A stretch of 64,000 bases of DNA, from NCBI GenBank assembly GCA_018894105.1, contig CM032131.1, forward strand, positions 4,118,501 to 4,182,500, written 5' to 3'. Both the position numbers and the translations under genes were made by a program. The number at the start of each line of letters is the position of its first letter. Position 1 is the stretch's first letter. Below, piece by piece: positions 28,254 through 42,200 of the stretch. The notes under the pieces were generated by a model, which was given only the letters and a program-made list of their open reading frames with translations, was not told the DNA's origin and searched no databases. Source of the DNA: Jacaranda mimosifolia. Its lineage: Eukaryota; Streptophyta; Magnoliopsida; Lamiales; Bignoniaceae.

Positions 28254-29683
28254 CTGAGATAAAATCCAAGCACTTCATCAGATGCTGATTCTTAAGCTAG
28301 AATATCCAGAACTACGATTCTTAATGATGACACACACAGAGACTCAAACATTTGATAGTAATTATAAAAAAATTTGTTTTCTCCATGAGAATGGCGCATT
28401 AAATGGCATTTATTGAGTTATGCAAATTCATCAAAAATCATATCCACGTGAAATGTTATCAGCTTCTAAGCAAAAAGTCAACAGGAAACACTCATTCAGT
28501 TATCAAACAAATCAGTAAATTATAAAATCAGCACATGTAACCAAAATGTCATAAAAAATTAACAAATATCAAGAACGCAACTTCAAGTGTATATCTTAGT
28601 TATCTTTTCAACTCTAGCTCCCAGTAAATTAGAGAAAGGAAGAATCTTTTCTATAAATTTGTCCTTACTCATCATCCATCATCAACATCCAAATCTTTCT
28701 CTAACGTTCATAACTCCAACTCTCATCCGAATAGTTAGCTGCTTCACCAGACTACTAAAGACACCACGGTCAAATTCATTAGTGAAAACAGCCAAACAGC
28801 CTTTTTGAGTACGACATCATCCAATCCAAAGACAAAATTCTCAAAGCTATGTAAATAAATAGCTGATGTTGATGCAGCATAATTGGTTAGATGATGACCT
28901 GGGCATCAGCATCTGAAAACTCACAGTAGCTGTCGCAATCAAATATTATTTGTCATCATTCCCATCTGTTCTAACAACTAAATTTTCTTTAGAAACCAAC
29001 TAATTTCAGGGTAGCAAAATGAGAAGTTCAAATGCCAGAAAGTCAAGTTACAAAAAAGCTCACAAAACAAGAAGAGGGAAACAAAAAAGATTAAAATAAA
29101 AATCTTGCTCTTCAAGCTTGGGGTCAAATTAAAGTATTTAATGGTCTGAATACCAAGTAAAATGATGAAACTATAACCCAAAAACAAAATCAAAACTTAA
29201 ATTCAAATGGTTCAAATTACACAGGAATAACAATTTCATTAACAAATTCAGAAGGACAAGAACAATCATTGACATCCACAAAAGAAATATTCACATTCAC
29301 CATTTCCACATTGAGATGCCTTATTCCCCAACGGATCTACTGAAGAACAAAAGGAACACCATCAACAAATAGTAAAAGACACAACCTTTGAGCAAAATTT
29401 CAACTCCCCGGCAAACATAAAACACTGAAGAAAAAAAGAATCAAAAGTTATAACCAAGAAAACAAAACCCACTTCGATTTCCTTTCAACTCCCCGGCAAA
29501 CATAAAACACTAAATAAAAAAAGAATCAAAAGTTACAACCAAGAAAACAAAACCCACTTCGATTTCCAACTTAAAAAATAAAAAGAAAAACATAACTCAA
29601 ACAAAAAATGAAAACTTGACCACCCCACCCGGGAAAACAAAAAGAAAAAGAAAAATGAAGCAAAGAAGTAGATTAGAGGATAC
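28254..29683 (-). other. Inferred 5'UTR intron of the ARM/TPR gene
   Basis: On the - strand, CAG|GTATCC at 29684/29683 is a good donor, and TTATCTCAG|GGTAAC at 28254/28253 is a good acceptor preceded by a pyrimidine-containing tract. Splicing joins a leader from about 29684 upward to the 65-nt leader just before the ATG at 28188. The intron holds A-rich sequence. A repeated segment with CAACTCCCCGGCAAACATAA occurs at both about 29401 and 29485. No coding frame is supported. Confidence 0.5.
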
Positions 29684-29935
29684 CTGAAAGATTAGCTAGA
29701 TGCCGAGTCTTGAAACCAGATAAACTATGAGTACAATTTTCTTGTATTTCCCGTTGGCTGTTGAAAAGCAATTTGCTTTATTAACTCAACCATAAATGTG
29801 AGCTTTTCTCCCTTTTGAACAAGAATTTGGGTTTTTGCAGCAGAGATTTAGATGCAGCGGGTGAAAGATGGTCCCCTTCAATCTTTATTTTCCTTTTATG
29901 TGTATGATTTGATTTTGCCCAATAGCTGCAAGAAG

Positions 29936-29980
<45 letters not shown>

Positions 29981-29990
29981 TTCCACTTAT
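29684..29990 (-). promoter_or_regulatory. Leader and promoter of the ARM/TPR gene, with a (CT/GA)n tract
   Basis: This is the sequence immediately upstream of the inferred first exon. A CT run on the + strand at about 29939-29977 (GA on the gene strand) is placed like the GA/CT tracts often found near plant transcription starts. The TSS is not determinable here. Confidence 0.4.
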
Positions 29991-30777
29991 TTTTAACTTC
30001 TATTTTTAACTTCTACACAAGATGTACTAACAAGAAGATTATAGTGATACAGTAAAATCAGAAATTAATTGGTGGGACATCGATATTATTATTTCCAGTA
30101 TTATTGCGCTTGCAATTGGATTAAATTATTATTCACTTTTTTGGGTCCCATTACACGATTGATGGTCTACGCACGGGACCTTACCGTTGTAGCCCAAGTA
30201 CTTGCCTTCAAAGTTTTTGAAATTGTAAATACTTTGGAAAAATTACATTTTTCATTCTTATTATTTTGTTAATAAATTTGATTCGTACTATATCGCTAAA
30301 AGAAAAAAAATAATGAGGGACATCCATGAGTTTAATGTAAGTTGAAATTAGAATTTTTAAATTCATCCCTAATCGTTTCCGATTTTTTTCTTCCATTCCT
30401 TTCCTCACTCTCAAAAATAAATTTTCAATTTGTGAAACTTGAAATTGAGGCTAATTTATATTAATATTTATTGTTTGTCAAAAATTAAGTTAATATCATT
30501 CAACTATCTATTTGAAAAGTCAAAATTTTGCTCAAATTTTATGAAGTCTAAGCACTGAAAATTGTTATACCCAAATTACACAAACCCTAATCATCATATT
30601 AATTGATTTCTTCCACACTGAGTTTTGAGCTTGTGGGTTGTGGTAGTAGCTCTCATGGCAAGAACAAGCAAACACACTTTGTTTTTATTTTTAATTTTGA
30701 GTTGAGCTACTTTTGTTACTGGTTGAGTTAAGTGACTTCAAATAATTACTCTTACTCGTGTTTGAAAGATTTTATTT
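29991..30777. other. Intergenic spacer
   Basis: AT-rich sequence between the ARM/TPR gene and the retrotransposon. No gene or repeat structure is recognised. Confidence 0.45.
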
Positions 30778-31247
30778 TAATGGAATTGGTCCAAAATATA
30801 TAAATATTGAATTGCATCTAATTGTCTTTAGCTTGGTGCAGAAACTATACATGAGCTTTAGAATAAGGATGGGCCACGAAATGATGGGCATGCTAACCTA
30901 TAGCTAAGGGCCTAACATACCTAAGAAATGATAAGGCAGTTATCAATCAAGCCTCACACATTGTTGAAGTGGGCCATTTGATCCATAGCCTGAAAAATCT
31001 GAATCGTTGGATTTTCCTAAGCATGGAGGACCCAAGTTCATCCACATCATCTTTCAATATTTGGAAAAGGCACTTTTATAAATACCCCACTCACTTCACT
31101 TGTAAGGTATGACTTATTCCACTTCATTCACTGTTGATATTTATTTCATGCTTCCCATATTTTATTCATCTCAAATGTTGATTTGAGTGTCGGAGGGTTT
31201 TTGTTGGGATTCTCCCCAATGACCCCTAACGACTTCTTGTGATCTCA
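30778..31247 (+). repeat. 5' LTR of the Tat element
   Basis: It begins at about TGGAATTGGTCC and ends …TTGTGATCTCA. It aligns along its full length to 46558-47029. A TATA-like ACTTTTATAAATACC sits at about 31071-31086, followed by a possible R region; this promoter position is inferred. Confidence 0.85.
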
Positions 31248-31269
31248 GGCTCTAATTGAGATTTATGGT

Positions 31270-32285
31270 CATGAACGACTTTACTGAAGAACAACGAACC
31301 ATTTTAACCACCATATCCTTGAGGATTGGGACCCCCTCGACCTCACCAATGACAACTACTTCCACTCCATTAGTAAACTCGAGTAGAAAACTCATATAGA
31401 TAACCCTGACGGGTCTCCTAAAAAATTATGGACGATTGGGATCAAAAGCTATTAGAAAGGCATTAAACTAGGATATTATCTTTCGCTTTAGTTAGACCCA
31501 AGATCCAACAAGCCCCTAGCCCAATAAGACCCCGACAATTGTTTCCAAAGGAACATCACATTGCCCCGAAGTAGAAGGTTAGACAAGAATGAGTTGAGGA
31601 ATCAGGAGAAATTATGAGCCAAGCTCCCAAACCTCGATCCCAAGGACGCACAATGGAAGAAAATGACAAATCACATAGGTTGAGTATACACTGAGAGCAT
31701 AATGAGGTTGATGATCTTAGCGAGCAAGTGGAGCAACCAAGTAAATGGTTGGATAAGGAGAGAAGACGAGCTGCGGGGGGATTCACATTGCGAAGGAAGT
31801 GCTCATCTTTTAGCCTAGAGATATTAACCAAGACATTGCAACCCGTATTTAAGATACCTGATCTTCTAAAATATGATGGCAGTAAAGAACCTCAAGAACA
31901 CTTAACTTCCTTCAAGAATATTATACAGTTGCAAAGATAGTTAGATACTATCAACAATAGGATATTCTTAACCATGTTGAGTGGTCAAGCACAAGAATGG
32001 TTGAACTTATAGCTCGCTAGGTCAAATGCAACCTATGCCCAAATATGCAAAAAGTTTCTTTTTCAATTCGCCAATAAAATGAGGGTTAGGAGGTCAGCAA
32101 CTTACCTCTTCACCATTAGGCAAGGGGAGAATGAAACACTCAAAGCATTCATTAACAGGTTCAATAATGAAATTCTAGAAGTCTCTGATCTTCGGGTAGA
32201 TATAATGGCCAATATCCTCATCCACGAGCTAAAAAAGGGGCCTTTGGCAACTGTGCTAGCTAGGGACACCCCCCCCAAAATATAA
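31270..32285 (+). pseudogene. gag pseudogene of the Tat element
   Basis: The retrotransposon gag (capsid-like) domain is recognisable as LLKYDGSKEPQEHLTSF (about 31865-31915), then TIRQGENETLKAFINRFN (about 32109-32170), and ends KGPLATVLARDTPPK. Several in-frame stops (for example at 31938 and in the WLNL* segment) interrupt it. In an intact element this would form the virus-like particle shell. The N-terminal part (31270-31720) is too broken to delimit. Confidence 0.75.
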
Positions 32286-32999
32286 AATAATTGATGCAGA
32301 TAGCCGAAAGATATATACACAAAGAGGATGCCAATATGATGAAAGACATCGAGTGGATAGTTACCTAGTAAGTAAGAAAATGGAACACCAAGGAAAAGAC
32401 AAGGATAACCTAGTAAAGAGAAAAGTCGATCGCGAGAGACCTTGATCCACAAAGTGCCACTGGTTCTGTAACTACACCGTACTAACATCACTAAGCCGAG
32501 ATGGACATTGAACACAAAGATCTACTATAGTGGCCTAGGAAATCCAAAACCACACCAAATCGAGGCAATTCAAACAAAATTCCATAAACACAAATGTCAT
32601 GAAACCAAGGAGTGTTTCCAACTCTAGGATAAAGATAGAGGTTAATTAGAGAAAGACACTTCAAAGAGTTTGTAATGAAAAGCTTTGGTCATGAGAGATT
32701 AGACTTTAGGAGTAGGTCACGATCTTGAAGTCAAGATCAGGGGAGGCGGAAAGAAAAGAAGCTAAAAGGGAAAGGCCCTCTCACACCATGACAACTTGCC
32801 CCAAGAGAGAGTAATCAACATGATTGCCAGAGGACCGACTAATAAGGACTCATCCAGTATAAGAAAGAGATATGTTTAGGCCTCGAGTTTATCATGACCC
32901 TGAGAGCAAATCTAAATCTTATCCCCAAAAAGAATGTCTAAGGTAATTACTTTCGATAATATTGATTTGGAATGGGTCCAGTTACCCCACGATAATTCG

Positions 33000-35900
33000 A
33001 TGGTTATCACCATGGACGTAGCAAATTATGTTGTTCACCAATAGCGATATTGGTTGACAATGGTAATTCTATTGATATTATATTTCTTAACATGTTGAGG
33101 AAGACAGAAGTAGATCTCACCATCATCAAGTTGATTCATACACCGCTTATACGGTTTAGAAGAACACAGGTCATTGATGACGATAGATCCACCCACTTCC
33201 TTGACAATAGAGCTAAAGTGGAAAACTATTATGATCAAGTAATCGATCGTGGATGCCCCTTTTGCATAAAACATGATCTTGGGAAGACCCAAATTGAATT
33301 AGTTGAGTAGTGGTATCCACATTCTACTTAAAGATGAAGTTTCCAACAAAGGAAAGGATAGGAGATACCACATAGGACCACAAGGCTGCTAGAGTCTGCT
33401 ATAACATTTTTGTCAAATTAAAGGAAGCCAAAAGAGCCCCAAATCAATTTGGTCGAGATAAGCTAGACCCCGTTGAAGAAATCTAGGTGAGCAAAGCATA
33501 GGAGAGACTAGGAAAGAAAAAAGGGATTGAATTGAGCCTTCAAATTATAAGGTGATAAAACTTATTTCATGAGAATCTGGAAAAGACAACACAAATTGAA
33601 TCCTTGATGCCTCCTTATATAGAGCTAAATGTCATTAATTTTCTAGGGGAGAGTGCAGATATTTTTGCATGGAGCGCATCGAGCTTCAAAGCTATAGACG
33701 TAGAGATTATAGTTCACAAGCTCAACATTGATCCAGAGGCTAAGCTAATCTGGTAAAATAAGATAAGCTTCGAGCTTGAAAGGAACAAGATCATAGAGTA
33801 AGAGATAAATAAATTCCTAGAAGCTAAATACATTATTGAGATACAATATATGGACTAGTTATCTAATGTCATAATCATACCAAAAGCAGTGGGAAAATAG
33901 AGGGTGTTCATAGATTGGTGGATTCTATGGCAGAATGTACAATTTTGAGTATGATGGATGAACAACAAGGTATCACCAAATTTTCATGGTCGGGAAGGAC
34001 ATGAGCGAAGACAGGAGATTCATGATGGCAACTAGGATCTACTGCTACAGTGTCATGCCTTTTGAGTTGAAGAATATCGGAGCCACATATTAGCAACTTG
34101 TGTATAGAATCTTCAAAGACCTTATCAAAGAGCCCATGGAAGTCTATATGAATGATATGTTGGTTAAGAGTCTCAGTAAAGAGGATCATGTTCATCACTT
34201 ATGGAACACCTTTAACATCTTAAAAGTATATGGTATAAAGCTAAATTCTGCAAAGTGTACGTTCAAAGTCAAAAGTGGTAAGTTCTTGGGTTACTTGGTA
34301 ACTGAAAGAGGGATCGAAATGAACCTTAAGTAGATAGATATCATCAAGAATATGCCATCACCTAAAATATTAAAAGAGGTTTAGAAGTTGATAAGGAAAA
34401 TGGTATCCTTGAACAGGTTCATCTCAAGGTCGGCAGATGGAAATCTTCCTTTTTTCAAGACCCTTACAAACACTAAAAAAATTTGAATAGACTTTGGAAT
34501 ACGAAGAAGCATTTGAGTTATTGAAAGTGTATTTGGCTTTTGGCTTCGCTACTTTTTCTAACCGACCAATAGATGGTGAGCCTTTATATCTTTGCTTAGC
34601 CATTTTAGAGGAAGCAATCAGTTATGTCCTTATTCAAATTGATCAAAAGGAGCATTGAGCAGTGTATTACACTCATAGACTATTACAAAGAGCAGAAAAG
34701 AGATACTTGGGTATCGAAAAGCTAGCTCTAGTCTTGGTAACTACCGCAAGAAAGCTTTACCATACTTTCAGTCACATATGCTTATAGTTATGACCAAGCA
34801 TTAGGCAAGATACTAGCAAACTAGGAGATGTCCGAGCAAATGGCAAGTGGCCGATTGAGTTAAGGGAATTTGATATCGAATATCAACCTCAATGACAATT
34901 AAAGCGCATATGTTGGCAAACTTCATGATCGAAATGACGCATAAAGGGGTGCCCTAAGGCATGCATGGAAGTATGGTTGTTGCATGTAGATAGGTCACTA
35001 ATGATCTCAGACAAAGAGTTCGTGACATTCTTGCAAAGTCCCAAGGAGGTCAAAATTGAGATTGCTTTGAGGCTAGATTTTTATGTCACTAATAATGAGG
35101 TTGCATATGAAGTCTTAGTGGTAGGAATACGTGTGGTTTCAGATCTAAGTAGAAAACCTAATTGCCTACACCGATTCACAATTGGTGGCTAATCAATTCT
35201 AAGAAGCATATGAGGCGAGGAACAGATAATGAGTTAAAATCCAAATTTTGTCAAGAGCTTAGCTAAATCCTTTAAAAATTTCCAATTGCTACAAATTCCA
35301 AAGTTAGAGAACTAGAAGCTACACCCTATCAAAATTTGCTAATTCTAGCTTGGCTATAAAGACCTGAACTATCATTTATTGGGTGGCAAAAAAATCAGCA
35401 ATCCAAGCTAGTAGTATGTCGTTAGGATTGGATGAGGTCATCTCAGTTGAACAAGAGGAACTTAGTTGAAGGATGAGATAATACAATACTTAATAGAAGG
35501 AAGCTATCAAATGATCCCAATGGGTGTAACTGAAAGCTAGATTTGTGAAATTTGTGATGATGAATGGAGAATTATATAAGAGATTGTTTGTAGGACCATT
35601 GTTAAGGTACTTAACCCTAATCAAGCTCATGTGTCCTTAGAGAAATTCATGAGGATAGTTGTGGTAATCAATCTGGTGGGAGGTCTCTAGCGTAAAAGGT
35701 AATCAGTTAAGGCTATTTTTGGCCAATGTTGTTAGCATATGTTACCTAATTCAGTAGGAAATGCGAAGCATGCCAACTATATTCTAACTTAGCACACTAC
35801 TTGGTGTCATCCATGACATCATTGCTTGTGATGTATCCCATTGATCAATGTAGAATCGACGTCTTAGGGCCGCTCCCACTTGCTCGAAATTAGAAAAAGT

Positions 35901-36470
35901 TTATTATCATAGCAATTGAGCATCAAGTGGTTGGAAGCTAAAGCAGTTGCTAAGATTATAGAGAATGAGATCATGAATTTCATATGGAATGTGAAGGTTT
36001 AAATTTCCTAAGGTCTTCGTCCGGATAATGAAACACAATTTCAAGGTAAAAATATGATAAGTTGATATCGAGAGTTGTAAATACAACACAATTTCACCTT
36101 CATAGGTCATCCCAATCGAATGGACAAATCGAAGCGACGAATAAAACATTCTTGCAACATCTCAAAGCAAGGTTAGGAGGATGCAAAACAGCATCGGTGG
36201 ATGAGCTACTCAGAGTCCTTTGGGCATATCAAACGACCCCACGAACATCAAAAAATCAAACCTTATTCTACTTGGCTATAGGTCTGAAGTAGTTATACCA
36301 GCAGAAATAGAAATGTCTTCCTACAGGGTGGATTAATATGATCCTGACCTTAACAGAAGATAAAGAGAGTTTGAATTGAATGTATTGCCGGAAGCTAAAG
36401 AAAAAGCTTATGTAAGTATACTCCAACATAAGGCATTGATGGAAAGAGCTCGTAACAAGCGGGCCAAGGT
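33000..36470 (+). pseudogene. pol pseudogene (protease, RT, RNase H, integrase) of the Tat element
   Basis: The order is protease with DNGNSIDIIF (about 33055-33085); reverse transcriptase with GATYQ-like and VYMNDMLVKS (about 34141-34170), where the catalytic Y-x-DD box has become YMND; TAKCTFKVKSGKFLGYLV-like thumb sequence at about 34246-34305; RNase H with LHVDRS and TNNEVAYE (about 34980-35115); and integrase core C-terminal part SNGQIEATNKTFLQ (about 36117-36160) and WAYQTTPRTS. Stops and frameshifts occur throughout. Pol order with integrase last is the Ty3/gypsy arrangement. Loss of the RT catalytic Asp and the many stops mean no activity. Confidence 0.85.
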
Positions 36471-36850
36471 GAGTAGATTCTAGGTGGGAGATCTAGTGCT
36501 TAAAAAGGTCTAATTGTCTTAGCATGTAAGAAAGTTGGATCTAAATTAGGAGAGCCCATATAAAGTTGTTAAGATTACATAAATAGGATCATATTGTCTG
36601 CAAAACCAAATAGGATCAAATCTACCTAGATCATGGAACACACACACTTGTATAAATTTTACATATGATGGACTCTATCCTACTATTTTGATTTATTTAA
36701 GGGCTTGTTCTTTATGTTTGAATTGTATTTTGTTTTTTTTTTTCACTTACTAATGTCTCCAAACTCGAAATATGATGAATAAACAATCCTCATTTTCTCT
36801 GATAATATTCCTATTTACAGAGCTCACTAATTAGTTAAGCAAACTATAAA

Positions 36851-37130
36851 GCAGATCAGAATAAAACCCATCCAAATGATCAGCTCGAAGAGACCATATT
36901 TTTTAAGGTGGATCTGTATAAGACCCATTCAAACCAGTACTAAGATGCTTTAAAATGATTGGTCCCAAAACCATGATCTCAGAGGTGAGTTTGAATAGGA
37001 TTCGTTCAAAATAATTGGTTTGAAAAGACCAAGACCCTGAAGGTGGATCTAAATAAGATCCATTTAAAATAACTGGTCTAAAAAAAGGTTATAGCTCTAA
37101 AGGCGGATCTAAATAAGATCTGCTAGAGCA
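36851..37130 (+). repeat. Tandem repeat, ~58-60-bp period, downstream of integrase
   Basis: The motif G-x-GGATCTAAATAAGA-CC… recurs with starts near 36851, 36908, 36985, 37043 and 37103, each followed by a TGGTC…AAAGACC-like half. There are about 4.5 diverged units. Tandem-repeat blocks between pol and the 3' LTR are a known trait of Tat/Ogre elements and a source of plant satellites. Confidence 0.75.
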
Positions 37131-38265
37131 TGCTTGGCCATTAGAAATTATTAGCATGAAAGCAAACTTGGGTAAAGCTATTAAATGTCTGACTTAGAAG
37201 ACCTATAAATTTGAAAGCTCAGGACACGTTTAGATTTAAATGGTTGACAATCAAGAATAACCCACCACTATGATAAGGTCCCAAATACTATTGATACTTA
37301 TTGCAAACAAAATCATAAATAAAGACTACTTGAATAGTATAAACATCTGCTAGGAAGCCATATGACATAGGCTTCACAACCGAATTGAAGATGTCCAAGT
37401 ATAATAAACCAGGTTGAAGTTAGCAAGAAGGTGTGTATGATATGGGCTCAAATTCCATGAAGACGTTAAAAACATCGCACCAACAAGGATGAAAATTGGT
37501 CTATATTACAGCCAAATTTGGTCATCTTCATGGAAATAGGTCAACAAGACCTTACAGAGCTTTATTCATTTTCAATCCTCTAATTTGGTGGTCAGCCTTA
37601 CCTGACTTCATGGTCATGACCGATCACATTAATGAAATTTAAATAAAATGATTGCATTGTAACCCAATCACGCGTACATTAGATAGAAAGATTAAACTCG
37701 CTAAATCATGGAATAGGCTTAGATCTTAAATGGGTTGTATATAAAACATCAAAAATACAGTATGTGTGAGCAAACATGACAGATAGTAGATAGAAAAACT
37801 AAGTTCGTGATGATCAAGTATGACATGGGCATGGTCATATCTACTATAAGAATAGGACATCACTACCAACAACGCTTAGAGCTGAGAAAGGAGCACACTC
37901 AACTAAGCACTGCCAACTTTCAGTTGTTCATGAGGCACCAACACTTCCAATCACCGAAGAATCAGTAGTTTTGATCGATGAGATCGTTTGCAAGAAGAAG
38001 GGTCGTCCAAAATGATTTCAACTATTATATCAACTGAAAACATATACGCTAAGCATTCACATATAATATAGAACATAATTTCATACATGATAAGGTAAGA
38101 AGTTTAATTCCAAAGGTCCCTAGTACATAAATAATTGCATCACAAAACACAAACTTCCTATAGCCTCAAAAGGTTCTTAGACTATGTTTCAAGCTTGTAA
38201 AGACTGCAAGTCTCATATGCAATCCATCAAAACAACAAAAACTTCAAGCAGTAGAGGATAAAGGG
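37131..38265 (+). other. Non-coding 3' region of the Tat element
   Basis: It lies between the tandem block and the hAT insertion site. No long open frame is present on either strand. It belongs to the retroelement because it is inside the LTR pair. Confidence 0.5.
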
Positions 38266-39242
38266 ATCTTAAGCAGAGACAGGGGCAAGGGGTGGCTGAC
38301 AGGGGCAGTCGCCTCCCCACAAAATATTGAAACTTGATTTTTTATATTAAAACTTTTAAAATATTACAATTTTGCTATCCCTCAAATTATAAAATTACCC
38401 TTCCTTTTATATTCACTTTGTCATTGTCCTTCTTTGTACTTTAAAAACCAAACAAAACAAAATTTTCTTTTTTCTATTTTTCTATTTCTACTCTTTCGGT
38501 TCCAGCTCCAATCCTCCTCCATCTCTCTTTCTTTTTCTTCATTTTTCCAATTTCACATACTTCAAAAGCCCTAAAGATTCTTTTAAATTTAAACTACTTT
38601 GGAAGTGTTTTGTGGAGGTATTCAAGCCTATTATCTAGTGTATACAAACTTTAAAAATATTATTTTTGTTGTTAATTTTTTATAAATCAATAGATTATTT
38701 CAATTAAGAATCATTTATAATTTATTTATTTTACTAATTTCTTTTCTATAGACCATTCACATGAATTTATCTTTATTGATTATTAAAGATTAAGAAAACT
38801 TGCCTTGGAGTATTTGATAGTAACATATAACTATATTAAGCTCTCTACTTTCTTCTTCTTCTTCTTCTTCTTCTTCTTCTTCTTCTCCCCCTCCTCCTCT
38901 ATTTATTTGCTTTCCTTTTGTTGGCTATTTGTTCACAATATGCTTGATATTTTATCACCCATATTTTGTCTCAATGGTGATTGCAAAATAAAAATTTGAA
39001 GTATTCTCATTTTATAAGTAGATTTAAATTAATCAATACATAGATGTTGCTACATTAGCATTATCTTTCTTTTGAAATATTTAGGGGAGAAATGGATGTC
39101 AATTGCATGATTTCATTTGTTGATTATAGCTTTATGATTTTGTAATTTTTTAGTCACTTTATGTTATAATTCACTAATGTAATTTACATAATTTATTGAA
39201 AAAATTCCTTGTTACAAATTGCAAATTTTCACATAAGGTCAC

Positions 39243-42200
39243 TATGAGTACCAAGAAAATTGATTCTTATTTCAAAAAACGGTGTCTTCAAGATAGCATA
39301 AGTGCTTCTGCTCATGAGACTTCAATAAAATTTGTTTCTGGAGTTCCCAATCTTCCCGAAGATGAATTTTCTATTCCAAAGTCTTGTCCAAGCAAAGTTC
39401 AAAAGATTACCCAGGATGCTACTACTCCTCATATTGAATGTGATACTACATTACGTAAGTCCATATGGGATTGTTCGACAGATAAAATAGATGAAATTAG
39501 ACGTGTTTATCTAATTGTTAGCCCTTATCAATGTTGGAATAATGCTCCACAAGCCAATTAGATTTATATGTAAACTATTTCACTTGTGATATAATCTTGA
39601 TTGAATGATATTCATTAAATGGACATCTTTATCTTATGATTATATTTACTTCACTGGCATTTGGTTGAAACCCTTATATCACATAAGACTACAGGACTTG
39701 ATCACACATGGGTGGTGCATCATGAAATAAGTCTTATACGATTGTAATTTTAAATCTTTCAAGTTATTGGATCTTACAAGACAGAGCATCTACGATCCGG
39801 ATAGATGTGCACAAACGATGCATAAATCTAAGAGTTGGATGTTGCCTCGTTTCATGAACAATACCGTATGAGATATATGTGCATGTTAGTGAGTGATTGT
39901 TAGAGAACAAGGCACTGAAGGCCCACCTAGAGAATCCACTAGATAGCTGAAGAGGCAAGTTGGTAGTGATAAGTTCTCCAACTTATGCTAGTGCATACAA
40001 TTAGTCCTTTGACCTGAGGATCCATGGTAATCTTGTGTTTAGGTGCTCATGTTTTGACTCTTCCTTGGCCACGTAGCGGGACGTTTAGGAGGAGATTGGG
40101 CATGCGCTACTTAGATATGGAGGTTTGTGAGATTCAAGATGAGATTCGACTCCTCATCATTGTGAAGGGCGAGGACATCTCCTATGTATTTTATAATGAT
40201 CGATTCTAAGAAATCCTTGCGCAAGATAGTATGATAATTTGAAAAAGGAGTTTTTCAAAGATGAAGTCGTAAAGGGGAATCGAACATTCAGAATAGAAAC
40301 ATAGTATCGAAGCTATTAGGGAGCTAACAAATATCTTACCTAGGCCTCTTTCGGGGGACAGGAGATGAAATAACCGTATTTGCATGGTACATGTAAAGCT
40401 AAAATGGTTCTCCAAAAGCATTTATTTCGGCCAATTAGTTGGGCTCCATGGGCTTGAGATTGGACATTGACCATGGAGATTGGGTACTCTTCAACTAATA
40501 GAGATTAGTTGAATTGAGTCGATTAATTTCAAGGAGTTTAAACAAATATGAATATTTGATATTCTAAAGTCACAAAGAGTTGTGAGCCCATATCCAATGA
40601 ATGGTAGAATCTAATGGGTCACACACAAAAGCCAATTGCAGATCCTACTAGATGAAGGGGAACTTTTTAAGAGTTAGAAAGATTCCTACATGACCGATTT
40701 TGGAGGTTGACCGACTGATACAACTTGTAATAATTTTTTGCTTGATCAATTTAATTATTAAATTGATCTAATTAAATTGAGACCAATTAATTAAGGAGTT
40801 AATTATTCGATGCCACATGACTATCAATTAGTCAAGTTAACGAGTTAAGTTAACAATGTCTTACTTAAGGAGTTAAGCAAATTGACATAAAGAGTTAAGT
40901 CAAAGTTAATTAAATTAAAATGTTTAATTTAATTGAAATGAAGAATTAATTTTGGAGGAAAAATTCAAATGAAATGTTTATTTGGGATGAATTAGAATTT
41001 ATTGGATACATTTCATGAGATGAAATGAAAATTCCAAATGAAATTCAAATTCACACAAGATTCAAATTTACATGCCAACTTACAAGAGCAAGTAGGCGGC
41101 CACCTTGAGGAAGGTGTGGTGTCACACCATCCTTCTTCATTGAATGTGTGACTTGCAAGCTTGAATTAGATTCTTTCTATTTCCCTCCAAAATTCTCAAA
41201 TGTTGCCTCAGGTGTTGAAGCTTCACTTCTCTTCTTCTCCTACCTCCAAATCAAGCCTTCATCCAAGCTCTTCTTCTCTTTGTTCCCCAGCTAACATAGA
41301 GAAGAAAAGGATTGTGCATTAGTGTATAGATTTTTACATTAGAGGCAAGATAATTGATTGCTAGCCTTTGGAGATCCTCTATTTTGGGAAGTGACTTTGG
41401 AGCAACCTTTGGAGGTCTTGCCAGATCCATTTTAAGCTAAATTTTTTACTGAAGAAACACCAAAGAGTTTAATAATTGGATCCCAGTGCTACATGTGACT
41501 TCAATCGAGGCATCCTAGAAAAGTCACCGAAATATGTGGATAAACATGGTAGGAGGCTTCTACCTACTTGGTACAATCTATTTCTGATTGGCTAGAATAT
41601 TCTTCTTCGAAGAAAGCTACATATAACCTTTCATGTTTTCTCTTCGTCAGGCCTTCTGCGTATTTTAGGGCAAATGCATTTATCCTTGATGGATTTCAAT
41701 CGTGGAAAAAGGTGAATGCTGGGAAAATTGTTCTTTTTAAGTCCATGAAGGAAATAGCCTAATTTATCACATCATAGGGTAGTGAAGTATTGTCATGATT
41801 TGATGAATCCATTGCAACACATTGATAAGATTATAGACAGACAATCTTTAGAGTTGGTTGCGAATAATCGTTTGAGACTCAAGGTTTCTATAGAGGTTGC
41901 GAAACTATACGCAAAGGAGATCTTATCACTTTATGTGAGCAGAATTCAAAGATTCATACGGAAAGAAATTGGTGATGCAAAGTACTACTTTATCGTGGAT
42001 GAATCTTGAGATGAGTAAAAAAAGGATTAAATGGCCGTTGTTTTAAGATTTTTTGACAAAGAAGGTTTTATTGGGAAAAGGTTCTTTGATATAGTTCATG
42101 TGGAAGATACTAAAGCTTCTACTCTGAAAAATGAGATATCTGGTGTTCTTTTTTGCAATAATCTTATCATACAAAATAATCAAGGGCAAGGGTATGATGG

